Shown piece by piece: positions 5,913 to 6,626 of a stretch of 6,626 nucleotides of DNA. Where the stretch lies: positions 1 to 6,626 of the forward strand of contig JAQGKM010000483.1 in assembly GCA_028290125.1 (NCBI GenBank), given 5' to 3'. Every line of letters starts with the position of its first letter. Position 1 is the first letter of the stretch. This stretch comes from Hyphomicrobiales bacterium. GTDB lineage: Bacteria; Pseudomonadota; Alphaproteobacteria; Rhizobiales; Beijerinckiaceae. The translations under genes and the position numbers were made by a program. Below the pieces are notes generated by a model that was given only the letters and a program-made list of their open reading frames with translations, was not told the origin of the DNA and ran no database searches.

Positions 5913-6626
5913 CTACCGCGCAGAGGCTTCTTCCGCGAGGTCTTCGATGAAGCCCTGGACCATCGCCAGCCGCTCCGCCGCGTCGTCCGAGCCGTGCGGC
6001 GAGATGATGCGCTCGCCGTCGACCTTCCAGTCGCGGTCGGCGCAATCGAGCGCTGCGATCGCCTCCCGCGTGAAGGTGGCGGCGATGCCGGTCGGTCCGG
6101 CGTCGAGCCTGCGGATGCCGAGCGCCTTGCAGAGCGGACGCAGGCGCGCCATCGCAATCAGTGTCTGCACGTCCTCGGGCAGCGGCCCGAAGCGGTCCTC
6201 GATCAGCGAGGCGACGGCCAGCGCGTCCTCCGCATCATCGACGCCATCGATCTGCAGATAGAGCGCCAGCCGCGTGTCAGGCTCGGGCGCATAGATTTCC
6301 GGGATGCGGGCCGGCAAGCCGAGGTTGAGATCGGGCGGCGGCGGCTCCTGCTCGGGCGCCTCGCCGCGCGCCACGCGCAGCGCATGGGCGAGCATGTCCT
6401 GGTAGAGGCCGACGCCGATCAGCTTCACGTGGCCGGCCTGGTCGTCGCCCAGCAGGTCGCCGGCGCCGCGCAGGTCGAGATCGCGCGCGCTGATGGCGAA
6501 GCCGGCGCCGAGATGATCGTTGGCCGCAAGCGCCTGCAGCCGCTTCGCGGCGGAAGCCGAGCGCGCGCCGTCTTGCGTGAACAGATAGGCATAGGCGCGC
6601 CGCGCGCCGCGCCCGACCCGGCCACG
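5913..6626 (-). CDS. mfd: Transcription-repair coupling factor Mfd, C-terminal part (partial)
   Basis: The frame is open from the window edge to a TAG at 5913-5915 and gives the last 237 residues of Mfd. The visible part begins with helicase motif VI (RGRVGRG, 1-7). The TRG translocation motif follows, RDLDLRGAGDLLGDDQAGH (48-66), shared by Mfd and RecG and needed to push stalled RNA polymerase off DNA. Next come KLIGVGLYQDML (68-79) and IPEIYAPEPDTRLALYLQ, then the D7 domain, with LIEDRFGPLPEDV near 155-167, which normally masks the UvrA-binding region. A proline run (EQEPPPPD) makes a short linker before LNLG. An internal GTG at 6426-6428 is not a start, since the Mfd similarity continues upstream of it to the edge. 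Mfd is a cytoplasmic housekeeping protein with no link to the decarboxylase genes, so it marks the core-genome side of the window. Confidence 0.96.
   Translation of the reverse strand, partial: RGRVGRGARRAYAYLFTQDGARSASAAKRLQALAANDHLGAGFAISARDLDLRGAGDLLGDDQAGHVKLIGVGLYQDMLAHALRVARGEAPEQEPPPPDLNLGLPARIPEIYAPEPDTRLALYLQIDGVDDAEDALAVASLIEDRFGPLPEDVQTLIAMARLRPLCKALGIRRLDAGPTGIAATFTREAIAALDCADRDWKVDGERIISPHGSDDAAERLAMVQGFIEDLAEEASAR

Noticed and set aside
6425..6625. A 66-codon minus-strand frame at the right edge
   Set aside because: It is a shifted frame inside mfd. The correct frame continues the helicase motif VI and TRG motif to the window edge.

Overview
The window is a high-GC chromosomal segment with dense coding and G/C-rich third codon positions. 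It is most likely from an alphaproteobacterium of the Rhizobiales/Bradyrhizobium type. That placement is an inference from GC content, the style of the Mfd C-terminus, and the presence of several Bug/TctC-type periplasmic binding proteins. No rRNA, tRNA, insertion sequence, CRISPR array or phage gene is visible.

Layout. Two convergent gene blocks meet near 1991-2035. The rightward (+) block holds the last 26 codons of an unidentified gene (1-81), an alpha/beta-hydrolase (78-926) whose start codon overlaps that gene's stop, and a periplasmic Bug/TctC-like binding protein (944-1990). The leftward (-) block reads from high to low coordinates. It begins with the 3' end of mfd (6626-5913, transcription-repair coupling factor, a core gene). 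After a 133-nt gap come a second, more canonical Bug/TctC binding protein (5779-4814), the alpha subunit (4814-4290) and beta subunit (4293-3706) of a split thiamine-diphosphate decarboxylase related to sulfopyruvate/phosphonopyruvate decarboxylase, and a large UbiD-family prenyl-FMN decarboxylase (3691-2036). A perfect 10-bp hairpin lies between the two converging stop codons and is a candidate shared terminator.

How the genes may work together. The four-gene leftward block is tightly packed: TGATG overlap, ATGA overlap, then a 14-nt gap. It reads as one operon joining capture of an organic acid in the periplasm to two chemically different cytoplasmic decarboxylases, one ThDP-dependent (2-oxo acids) and one prFMN-dependent (alpha,beta-unsaturated or aromatic acids). 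The substrate is unknown. No TctA/TctB membrane subunits, no UbiX (prFMN synthase) and no regulator lie in the window, so each must be encoded elsewhere if needed. The rightward block looks like a second small catabolic unit (hydrolase plus binding protein). The combined ThDP-alpha/beta, UbiD and Bug operon is the most interesting item. A secondary point is the leader of this operon, where a C6 tract faces the G7 tract that forms the ribosome binding site.
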